A DNA stretch of 64,000 nucleotides from Streptomyces syringium (GTDB lineage: Bacteria; Actinomycetota; Actinomycetes; Streptomycetales; Streptomycetaceae). The notes beneath the pieces are model-generated. The model was not told the DNA's origin. It did no database searches and was given only the letters and a program-made list of their open reading frames with translations. The DNA is taken from the NCBI RefSeq assembly GCF_017876625.1, contig NZ_JAGIOH010000001.1, forward strand, positions 2,170,001 through 2,234,000, read 5' to 3'. Below are positions 34,021-43,686 of the stretch, piece by piece; within the stretch, counting starts at the first letter, position 1; the number at the start of each line of letters is the position of its first letter. The translations under genes were made by a program, and so were the position numbers.

Positions 34021-35019
34021 ATGCGAGCGGCCCGGCTGATCAAGATGGTGTTGCTGCTCCAGTCCCGGCCCTCGATGACGGGTGCCGAGCTGGCGCGGCA
34101 GTTGGAGGTCTCGGAGCGCACGGTCGCACGGGACGTGTCGGCCCTGTCGGAAGCCGGTGTCCCGGTCTACGCCGACCGCGGCCGGACCGGCGGCTACCGC
34201 CTCATCGGCGGCTACCGCACCCGCCTTACAGGTCTGGGCCGCACCGAGGCCGAAGCGCTGTTCCTGTCCGGGGTGCCGTCGGCGCTGCGCGAGATGGGCC
34301 TGGCGGACGCCGCCTCCGCCGCCCGCCTCAAGGTCTCGGCGGCCCTGCTGCCCGAGCTGAGCGACGCCCCCACGAGCGCGGCCCAGCGTTTCCACCTCGA
34401 CGCCCCCGGCTGGTGGCAGCCCGCCGAACCCCCCGAGCTGCTGCCCGCCATCGCGGACGCCGTGTGGGACGACCGGTGGATCACCGCCCGCTACCTCCGG
34501 TCGGACACCGAGGTGGAGCGGGAGCTGGAGCCGTACGGGCTCGTCCTGAAGGCGGGCGTCTGGTACCTGGCGGCCCGGGCGGACGGCGACCACCGGGTCT
34601 ACCGCGTGGACCGCTTCACGGCGGTCGCCGTCGGCGAGCAGCGCTTCGCACGCGCGGACGACTTCGACCTGCCCGCGTTCTGGGACGAGCGGGCGGCGCA
34701 GTTCACCCGGTCGCTGCTGCGCGAGCGGGTGGAGCTGCGCCTCACCCCCGAGGGCGTCCGTCGGCTGCCGTACGCGATGGACCGTGCGGCCGCGCGGGAG
34801 TCCCTCGCCGAGGCGGCCGGCCCGGACGGGCAGGGGCGCATCACCGTCACCCTGCCCGTCGAGAGCCTCGACGTCGCGTACGAGCAGCTGCTCGCCCTCG
34901 GCCCGGAGGCGGAGGTGCTGGGCCCGCCGCACTTGCGCGCCCGCTGCGCGGAGGCGGCGGCGAGGGGCGCGGCGCTGTACGCCGGGCGGCGGGGGACATC
35001 CAGCCCGCCCGGCGCTTGA
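34021..35019 (+). CDS. YafY-type transcriptional regulator (HTH + WYL domain)
   Basis: A 332-residue regulator with an N-terminal DeoR-like helix-turn-helix (about 5-58, MTGAELARQLEVSERTVARD) and a WYL domain (about 140-225, ending in GVWYLAARADGDHRVYRVDRF), then the WCX extension. WYL domains are thought to sense ligands or nucleic acids. No clear ribosome site precedes ATG 34021, so the message may be leaderless or start upstream. The last codons and the TGA stop lie inside a copy of the dispersed repeat (35001), which suggests that the repeat replaced the original 3' end. Targets are unknown; the SDR gene is convergent. Confidence 0.88.
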   Translation: MRAARLIKMVLLLQSRPSMTGAELARQLEVSERTVARDVSALSEAGVPVYADRGRTGGYRLIGGYRTRLTGLGRTEAEALFLSGVPSALREMGLADAASAARLKVSAALLPELSDAPTSAAQRFHLDAPGWWQPAEPPELLPAIADAVWDDRWITARYLRSDTEVERELEPYGLVLKAGVWYLAARADGDHRVYRVDRFTAVAVGEQRFARADDFDLPAFWDERAAQFTRSLLRERVELRLTPEGVRRLPYAMDRAAARESLAEAAGPDGQGRITVTLPVESLDVAYEQLLALGPEAEVLGPPHLRARCAEAAARGAALYAGRRGTSSPPGA

Positions 35020-35048
35020 GGACCGGGGCCCGGGGCGGAGCCCCGGTT
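35001..35048. repeat. Modular GCCCGTCCGGCG repeat, copy 5 (overlaps a stop codon)
   Basis: CAGCCCGCCCGGCGCTTGAG then GACCGGGGCCCGGGGCGGAG then CCCCGG. It has the same tail as the copy at 10101. The TGA of the WYL gene is the TGA within CTTGAGG. The left complementary arm is partly represented by CCGGGCGGCGGGGG just before it. It lies between convergent genes. Confidence 0.8.
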
Positions 35049-35094
35049 ACGGGAAGGGACGGCGGGGCCGGGGAAGGGCCCCGCGGGGCACGTC

Positions 35095-36024
35095 TCAGCG
35101 GTACTCCTCCGCGCTCGCCTCCTTCCCCCCGAAGACGACGTCCTTGAAGTACGCGAAACAGTCCGGCCGAGAGCCGTCCGCGTCGTCGAAGTCGTAGACC
35201 TCGGCCAGCTCGCCGCTGGAGAGGGAGGCGCCGTTCCAGCGCGCCTTGTCCGGGTCCGCGGCGAGCGCGGCGACGGCCCGGCCGATGAGCACCGGGGACT
35301 CCGCGATGGCGAAGTGCGGGCTCTTCTCGATCGCGTCCCGCCAGGTGGCCTCGGTGACCCCGAAGTGGTCGAGCATCTCCTCCGAGCGCAGAAAGCCCGG
35401 AGTGATCGAGAGGGCGGTGCCGCCGTGCTCCTTCAGCTCCTGCGCGAGGCCGTACGCCATCCGGATCGGGGCGTTCTTGGCGAGGTCGAAGAAGAGATTG
35501 CCACGGTAGGTCTTGTTGAACTCCGCCGTCCCGTCGGTCACCTCGACCACCAGTCCCCCGGGCCGGCGGATCAGCAGCGGCAGCGCGTAATGGCTGGTGA
35601 TGGCGTGCGTCTCGACGGAGAGCCGCAGCATCCGCAGCCCCTTGTCCAGGTCCACGTCCCACACCTTGGTGTCGAACTCGATCAGGTGATCGCCGCCCCA
35701 GACGTCGTTGACCAGCACATCGAGCCGCCCCTGTTCCTCGTCGATCCGCTCGACGAGGGCCTTCACGGCCTCGCGCTCCAGATGGTCGGTGGGGACGGCG
35801 ATGCCGGTGCCGCCCGCCGCCGTCACCAGCTCGGCGGTGTCCTCGATGGTCTCCGGCCGGTCCACCTCGCTGCGCCCCGCCCGCGTGCTGCGGCCGGTCA
35901 CATAGACGGTGGCGCCCGCCCGGCCCAGCTCCACGGCCATCGCCCGGCCCGCTCCCCGCGTCGCGCCCGCGACGAGCGCGATCCTGCCCGTCAGGTCTCC
36001 GGCCTGCGCACTCTGCGACTGCAC
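35095..36024 (-). CDS. Short-chain dehydrogenase/reductase with a substituted catalytic Tyr
   Basis: A 309-residue Rossmann-fold SDR. The cofactor motif GATRGAG is at 20-26 and VTGRSTRAG after beta2 suggests NADP. LVNDVWGGD replaces the classical NNAG block, as in the DHRS1-like group. The YxxxK active-site position reads FFDLAKN: K183 is present but residue 179 is Phe instead of Tyr, checked directly on the DNA. Y173 nearby is not in register. The enzyme may therefore be inactive or act differently. Start ATG 36024. It is convergent with the WYL regulator. Substrate unknown. Confidence 0.87.
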   Translation of the reverse strand: MQSQSAQAGDLTGRIALVAGATRGAGRAMAVELGRAGATVYVTGRSTRAGRSEVDRPETIEDTAELVTAAGGTGIAVPTDHLEREAVKALVERIDEEQGRLDVLVNDVWGGDHLIEFDTKVWDVDLDKGLRMLRLSVETHAITSHYALPLLIRRPGGLVVEVTDGTAEFNKTYRGNLFFDLAKNAPIRMAYGLAQELKEHGGTALSITPGFLRSEEMLDHFGVTEATWRDAIEKSPHFAIAESPVLIGRAVAALAADPDKARWNGASLSSGELAEVYDFDDADGSRPDCFAYFKDVVFGGKEASAEEYR

Positions 36025-36270
36025 GTCTTGGTCCTCTCGTTCCGCCGTTCTCCGTCAGGACGACCCTGTCAGCGATACCCGACACCTTCCGTCCTGTTTT
36101 CCCGGCGTTTCCTCCCGCGCCCCTGCCGTGTCCCCGTCGTCTCCCCTCCCCCCGCCCCCCTCCGTCACCCGGGGCACGGCCGAGGGCCTACGAGCCGGAC
36201 GTAACGACACGGCCGCATCCGCTCCGCTCCGCGTGCGCCGCCCGGTGCCAGGCCCGATGCTGGTGGCGTG

Positions 36271-36789
36271 ATGGACGAGACGGAGTTCTGGGAGCTGGTC
36301 GACAGCACGCGCGAGGCCGCCGGCGGTGACGCCGAGGATCAGGCCGACCTGCTGGTCGAGCGGCTGGTGCAGCTCGACCCCGACCGCGTGGTGGACTTCG
36401 CCCGGCACTTCGAGGCGCGCTACAACCGTGCGTACCTCTGGGATCTGTGGGGCGCGGCCGCCGTACTGCTGAACGGCGCGAGCGATGACGCGTTCGACTA
36501 TTTCCGCTGCTGGCTCATCGGCCAGGGCCGCGAGGTCTTCGAGGGCGCGGTGCACGATCCGGACAACCTCGCGGAACTCCTCGACGAGTTCGACGAAGAG
36601 GTGGACGGCGACGCGGAGGACCTGGGTTACGCGGCGGACGAGGCGTACGAGCAGCTGACGGGGGCACAGACCCCGGACCTGGGGCTGCCGAGCGCCCCGG
36701 CCGAGCCGATGGGCTCGCCGTTCGACCTGGAGGACGAGGCGGTGCTGGAGGAACGGTTCCCCAGGCTGTGGGACCGGTTCAGGGCGTAG
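36271..36789 (+). CDS. DUF4240 protein
   Basis: A 172-residue acidic cytoplasmic protein. The block MDETEFWELVDSTREAAGG followed by LYL-type helices and DAFDYFRCWLIGQGREVFE is characteristic of DUF4240, a family of unknown function common in streptomycetes. There is no signal peptide or membrane segment. ATG 36271 is preceded directly by a GTG (36268) in the same frame; I prefer the ATG. It is divergent from the SDR gene across 246 bases that hold no other gene I can see. Confidence 0.85.
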   Translation: MDETEFWELVDSTREAAGGDAEDQADLLVERLVQLDPDRVVDFARHFEARYNRAYLWDLWGAAAVLLNGASDDAFDYFRCWLIGQGREVFEGAVHDPDNLAELLDEFDEEVDGDAEDLGYAADEAYEQLTGAQTPDLGLPSAPAEPMGSPFDLEDEAVLEERFPRLWDRFRA

Positions 36790-36819
36790 GCGCTGTCCGG
36801 CGGAGCAGGTGAGCGGACG

Positions 36820-36918
36820 CTGCTGCGCTGTGTCCTCAAGCGCCGGACGGGCTCGAATAAGCCCGTCCGGCGATTGAGGACGCGCCCGCAGGGCGCCCGC
36901 CGCCGCAGGCGGCAAGAC
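36820..36918. repeat. Modular GCCCGTCCGGCG repeat, copy 6
   Basis: TGTCCTCAAGCGCCGGACGG leads through GCTCGAATAAGC to the complementary arm CCGTCCGGCGATTGAGGAC and then the left-hand module GCGCCCGCAGGGCGC and GCCGCCGCAGGCGGC. It fills much of the 317-base gap between the DUF4240 gene and the epimerase gene, both rightward. The remainder of the gap shows no gene. Confidence 0.9.
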
Positions 36919-37106
36919 CCCGGTCGGGCCACGGCCGCGCGGGGGCGAGCCGGAGACAGCCGACGAGCCGGGGGGCGGCGGACTCCGATTCCGCCACGAG
37001 GATCGTGGGTGGCGGGGCGGATGACCGGCTCGGGCATGCGATCACTGTGCCACGCACCCGGCCGGGTACCCACCCCCTGCCCGGAATTCCGTGCAGGATG
37101 GGCGTC

Positions 37107-38006
37107 ATGCGGATCGCGATCACCGGCTCGACCGGGCTCATCGGCACGGCACTCCTGCGCTCCCTGGAGGCGGACGGCCACCAGGTGGTGCGGCTCGTAC
37201 GCCGGCCGCCGCGGCGGGAGGGCGAGGTCACCTGGGACCCGAAGGGCGGCCGGGTCGACACCGGCGGCCTCGCCGGGTGCGAGGCCGTGGTGCACCTGGC
37301 GGGCGCGGGCATCGGCGACCACCGGTGGACCGCTGCCTACAAGCGGGAGCTCCGCGACAGCCGGGTGCTGGGCACCGCCACGCTCGCCGAGGCCCTCGCC
37401 GCCCTCCCCGCCCCGCCGCGCGTGCTGATCAGCGGCAGCGCGATCGGAATCTACGGGGACACCGGCGACCGGGCCGTCGACGAGGCCACGGCCCCCGGCC
37501 ACGGCTTCCTCGCGGATCTCTGCCAGGAGTGGGAGGCGGCGGCCGGCCCGGCCGTGGAGGCGGGCGTACGGACGGTGTTCGCCCGCACCGGGCTGGTCGT
37601 GGCCCGGGGCGGCGGCGCGTGGGGCCGGCTCTTCCCGCTCTTCAAGCTGGGCCTCGGGGGACGGCTGGGCAGCGGCCGCCAGTACTGGAGCTTCATCGCC
37701 CTGCGGGACCACATCGCCGCGCTGCGCCACCTTCTGGACACCCCGGGGTTGTCGGGGCCCGTCAATCTCACCGCGCCGGACCCGGTCACCAACCGCGAGG
37801 TGACGGCGGCCATGGGCCGCGTCCTGCGCCGCCCGACCCCGTTCCCCGTGCCCGCCCCCGCGCTCGAGCTGGCGCTGGGCGAGCTGTCCACGGATGTCCT
37901 GGCCAGTCAGCGGGTGCTGCCCCGGCGGCTGTTGGACTCCGGCTTCGACTTCGCCTTCCCGGACATCGAGGGGGCGCTGCGGGCGGCGCTGACGGCTCCA
38001 CGCTGA
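37107..38006 (+). CDS. TIGR01777-family epimerase (SDR39U1-like)
   Basis: A 299-residue NAD(P)-binding protein of the extended SDR class. The cofactor motif ITGSTGLIGTALLRSL is at the start, followed by DTGGLAGCEAVVHLAGAGI, the SGSAIGIYGD segment and the terminal DUF1731 domain (LPRRLLDSGFDFAFPDIEGAL). The family is sometimes labelled 'cell division inhibitor' from an E. coli homologue (YfcH), without firm evidence. ATG 37107 is preceded by AGGATGG. Substrate unknown. Confidence 0.9.
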   Translation: MRIAITGSTGLIGTALLRSLEADGHQVVRLVRRPPRREGEVTWDPKGGRVDTGGLAGCEAVVHLAGAGIGDHRWTAAYKRELRDSRVLGTATLAEALAALPAPPRVLISGSAIGIYGDTGDRAVDEATAPGHGFLADLCQEWEAAAGPAVEAGVRTVFARTGLVVARGGGAWGRLFPLFKLGLGGRLGSGRQYWSFIALRDHIAALRHLLDTPGLSGPVNLTAPDPVTNREVTAAMGRVLRRPTPFPVPAPALELALGELSTDVLASQRVLPRRLLDSGFDFAFPDIEGALRAALTAPR

Positions 38007-38266
38007 CGTTTGGACCGCTCCGCACGGCCGTTACCTGGCGGAACACCGGCGCGGGCCACCGGTGTGAGCCCGGGCGCGCTCAGAGTTCCTGAACGGGGGT
38101 CCGGGCAGCGGACTGTGCGGCGTGCGACCGCTGTGCGACCGTGCCCTGTTTGTGCGCGACTGTTATTGACCGAATTTCTCTCTACGGTCGAGGCAAACTC
38201 GCGCTTCCCCGCCGCCCGTTGAGGGCATCAGGCCCCCGAGTGAGCGGACCGATCCCGGGAGGGCAC

Positions 38267-39586
38267 GTGCTCAGCAGCGCACGCGACACCGCACAGCACG
38301 CTGACGTCGTCATCGTCGGAGCCGGCCTCGCCGGTCTCTCGGCAGCTCATCAGCTCACCAGCGCCGGGGTGACCGTCACGGTCCTGGAGGCCGCTCCGTA
38401 CGTGGGCGGCCGGATGACGACCGATACGGTCGACGGCTTCCGGCTCGACCGCACGGGCCAGTTGCTCAATACCTCCTTCCCCGAACTGCTGGCCCCCGGG
38501 CTCGGCGCCCTCGCCCTGCGTCCCTTCACCCCCGGTGTGCTCGTCCACAGCGGAGGCCGTAACCAGCGCACCGGCGAACCGCGTGGTGCCCGGCGCGCGT
38601 TCACCACCGCGCGGGCCTTCGCCACGGCCGCCCGGGCACCGCGCGGCGGAAGCCTCGACCAGGCCCGGCTCGGCGCGGCGCTGGCCCGGCTCGCCACCTT
38701 GTCCACCAACCGGATGCTCGCCCGGCCCGACCGGCCCACCGCCGACACCCTGACCACCCGCGGCCTGCCGGCCCGTACGGTCGAGGGCTTCCTGCGCCCC
38801 TTGCTGACGTCCCTGCTGTGCGACCCGGACCTGACCACCTCCAGCCGCTGCGCCGACCTCGTCCTGCGCGGCTACGCGCGGGGCCGGCTGTGTCTGCCGG
38901 CGGGCGGCGCGGACAGCGTCCCGGAGCTGCTGGCGGCGGCGCTGCCGCCCGGTACGGTACGGACGAACATCCACGCCAAGGCCGCCTGCACCACTTCCGT
39001 CAGCACGGCCGAGCACGGGGAGATCGGCTGCCGCTCGGTGATCGTGGCCACCGGGGCCCGCGCCGCCGCCGAGCTGATCCCGGGCCTGCGGCTGCCGGAC
39101 TTCCACCCCGTGACGGTGCTGCACCACACGGCCGACGCACCGCCGCTGCGCGACGCGTCGCTCATCCTCACCACCGGCCGGGGCCCGGTCGCGCACACCA
39201 CGGTCGCCAGCGAGGTGGACCCCTCACGGGCCCCCGACGGCCGGCCTCTGATCACCTCGACGGTGCTCGGAGCAGCCGCCGGGCTGCCCGTCGCCGAGCT
39301 GGACCGGGCGGCCCGCGCCCAGCTGGCCCGCGTCTACGGCACGTCCACCACGGGCTGGCGGCTCCTCGCCGCCCACCACGACCCGGACGCGGTCCCGGCG
39401 ATGCCCGCGCCGCACGACGTACGCCGCCCGGTGCGGATCCTGGACGGCCTGTACGTCTGCGGTGACCACCGCGACACCAGCACCGTCCAGGGCGCGCTGC
39501 ACTCCGGCCGCCGAGCCGCCCACGCGGTGCTCCGCGACTTCGGCATCCGGTCGGACTTCGACGCGCAGACCTTGCAGGTGGCGTAG
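38267..39586 (+). CDS. FAD-dependent amine oxidase/desaturase-like oxidoreductase
   Basis: A 439-residue flavoprotein. The dinucleotide motif VVIVGAGLAGLSAAHQL near residue 15 is followed by VLEAAPYVGGRMTTDTVDGF, as in monoamine oxidase and phytoene desaturase relatives, and the C-terminal FAD block is LYVCGDHRDTSTVQGAL. GGGAGGG precedes GTG 38267. A longer frame back to 38141 adds an Arg-rich stretch without a ribosome site. No carotenoid or amine pathway genes are adjacent, so the substrate is open. Confidence 0.88.
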   Translation: MLSSARDTAQHADVVIVGAGLAGLSAAHQLTSAGVTVTVLEAAPYVGGRMTTDTVDGFRLDRTGQLLNTSFPELLAPGLGALALRPFTPGVLVHSGGRNQRTGEPRGARRAFTTARAFATAARAPRGGSLDQARLGAALARLATLSTNRMLARPDRPTADTLTTRGLPARTVEGFLRPLLTSLLCDPDLTTSSRCADLVLRGYARGRLCLPAGGADSVPELLAAALPPGTVRTNIHAKAACTTSVSTAEHGEIGCRSVIVATGARAAAELIPGLRLPDFHPVTVLHHTADAPPLRDASLILTTGRGPVAHTTVASEVDPSRAPDGRPLITSTVLGAAAGLPVAELDRAARAQLARVYGTSTTGWRLLAAHHDPDAVPAMPAPHDVRRPVRILDGLYVCGDHRDTSTVQGALHSGRRAAHAVLRDFGIRSDFDAQTLQVA

Positions 39587-39639
39587 GCGTAGGCCTGGCG
39601 GCGAATCCCGGCTACGGGCCGTCGTGCCGACTGCGGCCC

Positions 39640-39812
39640 GTCTTTGCCGCCTGCGGCGGCAGGCGCCCTGCGGGCGCGTCCTCAATCGCCGGACGGGCTT
39701 ATATAAGCCCGTCCGGCGATTGAGGACACAGCACAGCAGCCCGCTGGGGGCACCTCCCAGCGGTAGCTGGGGGAGATTGAGGACACCGCCGCGCAGCGGT
39801 GGTGCGCACACC
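39640..39812. repeat. Modular GCCCGTCCGGCG repeat, copy 7 (with an AGCGGTAGC insert)
   Basis: The left-hand module GCCGCCTGCGGCGGC then GCGCCCTGCGGGCGC leads to GTCCTCAATCGCCGGACGGG, loop CTTATATAAG, the arm CCCGTCCGGCGATTGAGGAC, the spacer ACAGCACAG, a different palindrome with GGGGGCACCTCCCAGCGG, and a right-hand end module GACACCGCCGCGCAGCGGTGG. It lies between convergent genes and fills the gap. Confidence 0.9.
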
Positions 39813-39827
39813 GCCGGACGGCGACCG

Positions 39828-41273
39828 TTACAGAGCCGCCACCTTCTCCCGGTACGCCCGCGCCGGAGCGGCATCGCGATACGGCTCCAGGCGCCGCTCG
39901 AAGTCGCGGATGTACTCCAGCGCCCGGACCGAGCGCATCTCGGCGCCCTGCTGCGCCGCCTCCACACCGAGCGCGCATGCCTGCTCCAGCTCGCCGAGGC
40001 CCAGCCGGGCCGAGGCCAGCACCACCTTGCAGAAGAGCCTGCTGCGGGCGTAGGAGGCGCTGCGCAGCTGGAGCGAGCGCTCCGCGTGCTGCGCCGCCGC
40101 GCGGTACTGCTGGAGATCGCGGTGGCAGTGGGCGAATTCGTCCGCGAGCTGAGCCTCGTCGAAGAAGCGCGCCCAGTACGGCACGTCGTCACCCGGCCGG
40201 GACGTCTCCAGGGCCCGCTCGGCCCGCGCGAGCGACGCCGAGCACGCCCGCACCTCGCCGAGCACGCCGTGTCCGCGCGCCTCCACGGCGTGCAGCAGCG
40301 ACTGGACGACGGGCGGTGCGCCGGAGCCCACGCCCTGCTGCGCCACCCGCGCGAGCTGCACCGCCTCGCGCCCGTGTCCCAGGTACACGGCCTGCCGGCT
40401 CATGGTGACCAGCACATAGCTGCCGTAGGCCCGGTCGCCCGCGGCCTGGGCCAGCCGCAGGGCCTGGACGAAGTACCGCTGCGCCAGCCCGTGGGCGGCG
40501 ATGTCGTACGACGTCCAGCCCGCGAGCCGGGTGAGGTCCGCGGCCGCCGCGAACAGCCGCCGGCCGATGGCCTCCCCGTAGGTGCCGCGGAGCATCGGCT
40601 CGGCCTCGTGCTCCAGATAGCGCACCAGGGCCTGGCGGGCGTGGCCGCCACCGTAGGCGTGGTCGAGGGTGCGGAACAGCTCGCCCACCGACCGCAGGGC
40701 CGCGATGTCGCCCATCGAGACCCGGCCGCCCGGCCCACGCTCGGCGCTCCGCTGGCGGGGCGGCGCGCCCCGCGCCTGGAGGGGCACCCGGGCGGTGTCC
40801 GCCGCGGGCGGCGGGCCGCCGCGGGCCACGCGCTCGTCCGCCCGGCCGATCAGCCAGTCGCGGCTGGGCACCACCAGCCCGGCGGGGGTGAACGCGATCT
40901 TCCGGAGCTCGGTATGGCTCCCGGAGTCCTTGCGCCAGAGCCCGCTGACGATGTCAATGGCCTCTTCGGGTGACGCGGCGAATTCGAGACCGGCGTACAC
41001 CGGCGCACACGCGTCGAGCCCGAGATCCTGCGCGGACAGCCGTCGCCCGAGCCGTCGCGTGAAGACCTCGGCGATCAGCGCCGGGGTCGTGCCGCGCGGC
41101 TGCTGCCCGCGCAGCCACCGGGTGACGGATGTCTTGTCGTATCGCAGGTCAAGGCCGTGCTCCAGCCCTAACTGATCGACACGACGAGCGAGCCCCGCGT
41201 TGGAGAAGCCGGCCTCCGCGATGAGCGCGGCGAGCTGACGGTTGGGGATGCGCTGTGGGGGTCGTTCCGTCAT
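39828..41273 (-). CDS. HTH regulator with TPR-like C-terminal domain
   Basis: A 481-residue cytoplasmic protein. The N-terminus (about 9-75, NRQLAALIAEAGFSNAGLARRV and TSVTRWLRGQQPRGT) looks like an XRE-type helix-turn-helix. The rest is helical and repeat-like (about 200-470), resembling tetratricopeptide arrays as in Streptomyces regulators of the NsdA type. Start ATG 41273. It is divergent from lipB. Members of this group influence development and antibiotic production, but a specific role cannot be assigned here. Confidence 0.82.
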   Translation of the reverse strand: MTERPPQRIPNRQLAALIAEAGFSNAGLARRVDQLGLEHGLDLRYDKTSVTRWLRGQQPRGTTPALIAEVFTRRLGRRLSAQDLGLDACAPVYAGLEFAASPEEAIDIVSGLWRKDSGSHTELRKIAFTPAGLVVPSRDWLIGRADERVARGGPPPAADTARVPLQARGAPPRQRSAERGPGGRVSMGDIAALRSVGELFRTLDHAYGGGHARQALVRYLEHEAEPMLRGTYGEAIGRRLFAAAADLTRLAGWTSYDIAAHGLAQRYFVQALRLAQAAGDRAYGSYVLVTMSRQAVYLGHGREAVQLARVAQQGVGSGAPPVVQSLLHAVEARGHGVLGEVRACSASLARAERALETSRPGDDVPYWARFFDEAQLADEFAHCHRDLQQYRAAAQHAERSLQLRSASYARSRLFCKVVLASARLGLGELEQACALGVEAAQQGAEMRSVRALEYIRDFERRLEPYRDAAPARAYREKVAAL

Positions 41274-41557
41274 CAGCCTGCCGGTCTCCCTGATCGCCCT
41301 CTGGAACGGCGTGAATTTAGCGTCGTCCGCCGCCCCGATCGCCACCTTCGCCCCGCATTCATCCGATCGTGTGAGGACAGATCAAATACGCCCGGAGGGC
41401 CGTCCGGGTCGATCTTGGGGGTGCCCGGACCACTCCCGGAGTCGGCCGCCCGCAGGCTTGCCGGACCCCGGCCGTACAGTTGCAGGGGCGCGGGAAACGG
41501 CGCGGGAACACCGAGACAGACCACGCAAGGTTCGAAATGGTTCGAAGAGGAGCTGCC

Positions 41558-42340
41558 GTGAGTGAGCTGCGCTTTGTCCACCTGGGCTTCGGAGCGGACG
41601 CCGTCGAGTACCAGGAGGCCTGGCAGGAGCAGCGACGGGTGCACGCGGCCCGCTTCGCGGACGAGCTCCCGGACACCTGCCTGCTGCTGGAGCACCCGGC
41701 GGTCTACACCGCGGGACGGCGCACGGAGGACAGCGAGCGCCCCCTGGATGGCACTCCTGTGATCGATGTCGATCGTGGCGGAAAAATCACTTGGCACGGC
41801 CCGGGTCAGCTCGTCGGCTACCCGATCCTGAAGCTGCCGCGCCCGGTGGACGTCATCGCGCACGTGCGGCGCCTGGAGGAGGCGCTGATCCGCGCCTGCG
41901 CCGACTTCGGTCTGGAGACCACCCGGATCGAGGGCCGCAGCGGGGTGTGGGTGCTGGGCGACCCGGTGGCCGACCGCCCGGCTCTCGGCGGCCTCAGCCT
42001 GGACTTCGACCCGCGGCTGACGGACGAGGAGTTCGACCCCCGGCTGAACGGCCCGGAGTACGCCCCGTCCAACGCCGGCCAGCGCCGGGAGGACCGCAAG
42101 CTCGCCGCGATCGGCATCCGCATCGCCAAGGGCGTGACGATGCACGGCTTCTCGCTGAACTGTGACCCCGACAACACCTGGTTCGACCGGATCGTGCCCT
42201 GTGGCATCCGCGACGCGGGCGTGACCTCGCTCTCCAACGAGCTGGGCCGGCAGGTACCGGTCGCCGAGGTCCTGCCGGTGGTGGAGAAGCACCTCCGGGA
42301 GATCCTGGAGTCGGCGGAACCCCTGCCGCGGGCGGTGTGA
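41558..42340 (+). CDS. lipB: Octanoyltransferase
   Basis: Moves octanoyl groups from acyl carrier protein to lipoyl domains of E2 subunits and GcvH, the first step of lipoate assembly. The 260 residues have [13 protein letters not shown], the block [16 protein letters not shown], the active-site Lys in [17 protein letters not shown] and Cys in IVPCGI. An insert of about 40 residues (around 140-180, [16 protein letters not shown]) is longer than in the E. coli protein but usual in streptomycetes as I recall. AAGAGGAG precedes GTG 41558. lipA follows after 171 bases. Confidence 0.95.
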   Translation: MSELRFVHLGFGADAVEYQEAWQEQRRVHAARFADELPDTCLLLEHPAVYTAGRRTEDSERPLDGTPVIDVDRGGKITWHGPGQLVGYPILKLPRPVDVIAHVRRLEEALIRACADFGLETTRIEGRSGVWVLGDPVADRPALGGLSLDFDPRLTDEEFDPRLNGPEYAPSNAGQRREDRKLAAIGIRIAKGVTMHGFSLNCDPDNTWFDRIVPCGIRDAGVTSLSNELGRQVPVAEVLPVVEKHLREILESAEPLPRAV

Positions 42341-42511
42341 CGACGGGGGTCGGGCCCCTCGACGACCGCCCGGAGCGGCGGTCGGAGAACCCGCTGGGAT
42401 CAGTCCGGGGAATGGCCCCCGGTCTCCCCAGGTTGGTCTGCACGTAAAGACGCACAATTAACGGGCGTACCCTGGTGTCCGCCGAAGAATCGAAGTCGTA
42501 GGGAGCCGGAC

Positions 42512-43477
42512 GTGTCCGCTGTCGCACCCGACGGACGCAAGATGCTGCGCCTGGAGGTCCGGAACAGCCAGACCCCCATCGAGCGCAAGCCCGAGTGGAT
42601 CAAGACCCGGGCGAAGATGGGCCCCGAGTACACCAAGATGCAGAACCTCGTGAAGAGCGAGGGCCTGCACACCGTGTGCCAGGAGGCCGGCTGTCCGAAC
42701 ATCTACGAATGCTGGGAGGACCGCGAGGCCACCTTCCTCATCGGCGGTGACCAGTGCACCCGGCGCTGTGACTTCTGCCAGATCGACACGGGCAAGCCGC
42801 AGGCGCTGGACCTCGACGAGCCGCGCCGCGTGGGCGAGTCCGTCGTCACCATGGACCTGAACTACGCCACCATCACCGGCGTCGCGCGCGACGACCTCGA
42901 GGACGGCGGCGCCTGGCTGTACGCGGAGACCGTGCGCCAGATTCACGCCATGACGGCGGAGCGCGAGGGCGGCCACACCAAGGTCGAGCTGCTGATCCCC
43001 GACTTCAACGCGGTGCCCGAGCAGCTGGCCGAGGTCTTCTCCGCCCGCCCCGAGGTGCTCGCGCACAACGTCGAGACGGTGCCGCGGATCTTCAAGCGCA
43101 TCCGCCCCGGCTTCCGCTACGAGCGTTCGCTGGAGGTCATCACCAAGGCCCGCGAGGCCGGCCTGGTGACCAAGTCCAATCTGATCCTGGGCATGGGCGA
43201 GACCCGTGAGGAGGTCAGCGAGGCGCTGCGCGATCTGCACGAGGCGGGCTGCGAGCTGATCACCATCACCCAGTACCTGCGCCCCTCCCCCCGGCACCAC
43301 CCCGTCGAGCGCTGGGTGAAGCCGCAGGAGTTCGTGGAGCTCAAGGACGAGGCCGACGCGATCGGCTACTCCGGTGTGATGTCCGGGCCGCTGGTCCGCT
43401 CCTCCTACCGCGCCGGCCGGCTCTTCCAGCAGGCCATCGAGCGGCGCGAGACGGTCGCGTCGACGCAGGCCGTCTGA
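42512..43477 (+). CDS. lipA: Lipoyl synthase
   Basis: Radical SAM enzyme that inserts two sulfurs into octanoyl groups made by LipB. The 321 residues carry the auxiliary-cluster cysteines C56, C61 and C67 ([13 protein letters not shown]) and the radical SAM triad C82, C86, C89 (CTRRCDFC). The C-terminal RSSYRAG motif supplies the Ser ligand. GGGAG precedes GTG 42512. The product serves SucB in this window, which has two lipoyl domains. Confidence 0.97.
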   Translation: MSAVAPDGRKMLRLEVRNSQTPIERKPEWIKTRAKMGPEYTKMQNLVKSEGLHTVCQEAGCPNIYECWEDREATFLIGGDQCTRRCDFCQIDTGKPQALDLDEPRRVGESVVTMDLNYATITGVARDDLEDGGAWLYAETVRQIHAMTAEREGGHTKVELLIPDFNAVPEQLAEVFSARPEVLAHNVETVPRIFKRIRPGFRYERSLEVITKAREAGLVTKSNLILGMGETREEVSEALRDLHEAGCELITITQYLRPSPRHHPVERWVKPQEFVELKDEADAIGYSGVMSGPLVRSSYRAGRLFQQAIERRETVASTQAV

Positions 43478-43508
43478 CCACCCGACCCCTCCCCCGGCAT
43501 GCCGTACA

Positions 43509-43555
43509 ACGCGGCCCGCACCCCCCGCAAGAGCGCGGGGCGGTGCGGGCCGCGT
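43509..43555. terminator. Long GC hairpin after lipA
   Basis: ACGCGGCCCGCACCCCCCGC pairs with GCGGGGCGGTGCGGGCCGCG plus T, with one unpaired base in the right arm. It lies 32 bases past the lipA stop. It is probably the end of the lipB-lipA unit. Confidence 0.8.
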
Positions 43556-43686
43556 CAACGTTTCATAGGTGTTTGACCAACAGGTCATCCATTGGTAACA
43601 CCGTTCCGTAACGATAGAAGCACCCACAGCAGCACCCAGCCCCCCGCGCCTCATTCCCACTTCCGTTTTCCGAGGGGACTTCGCCA

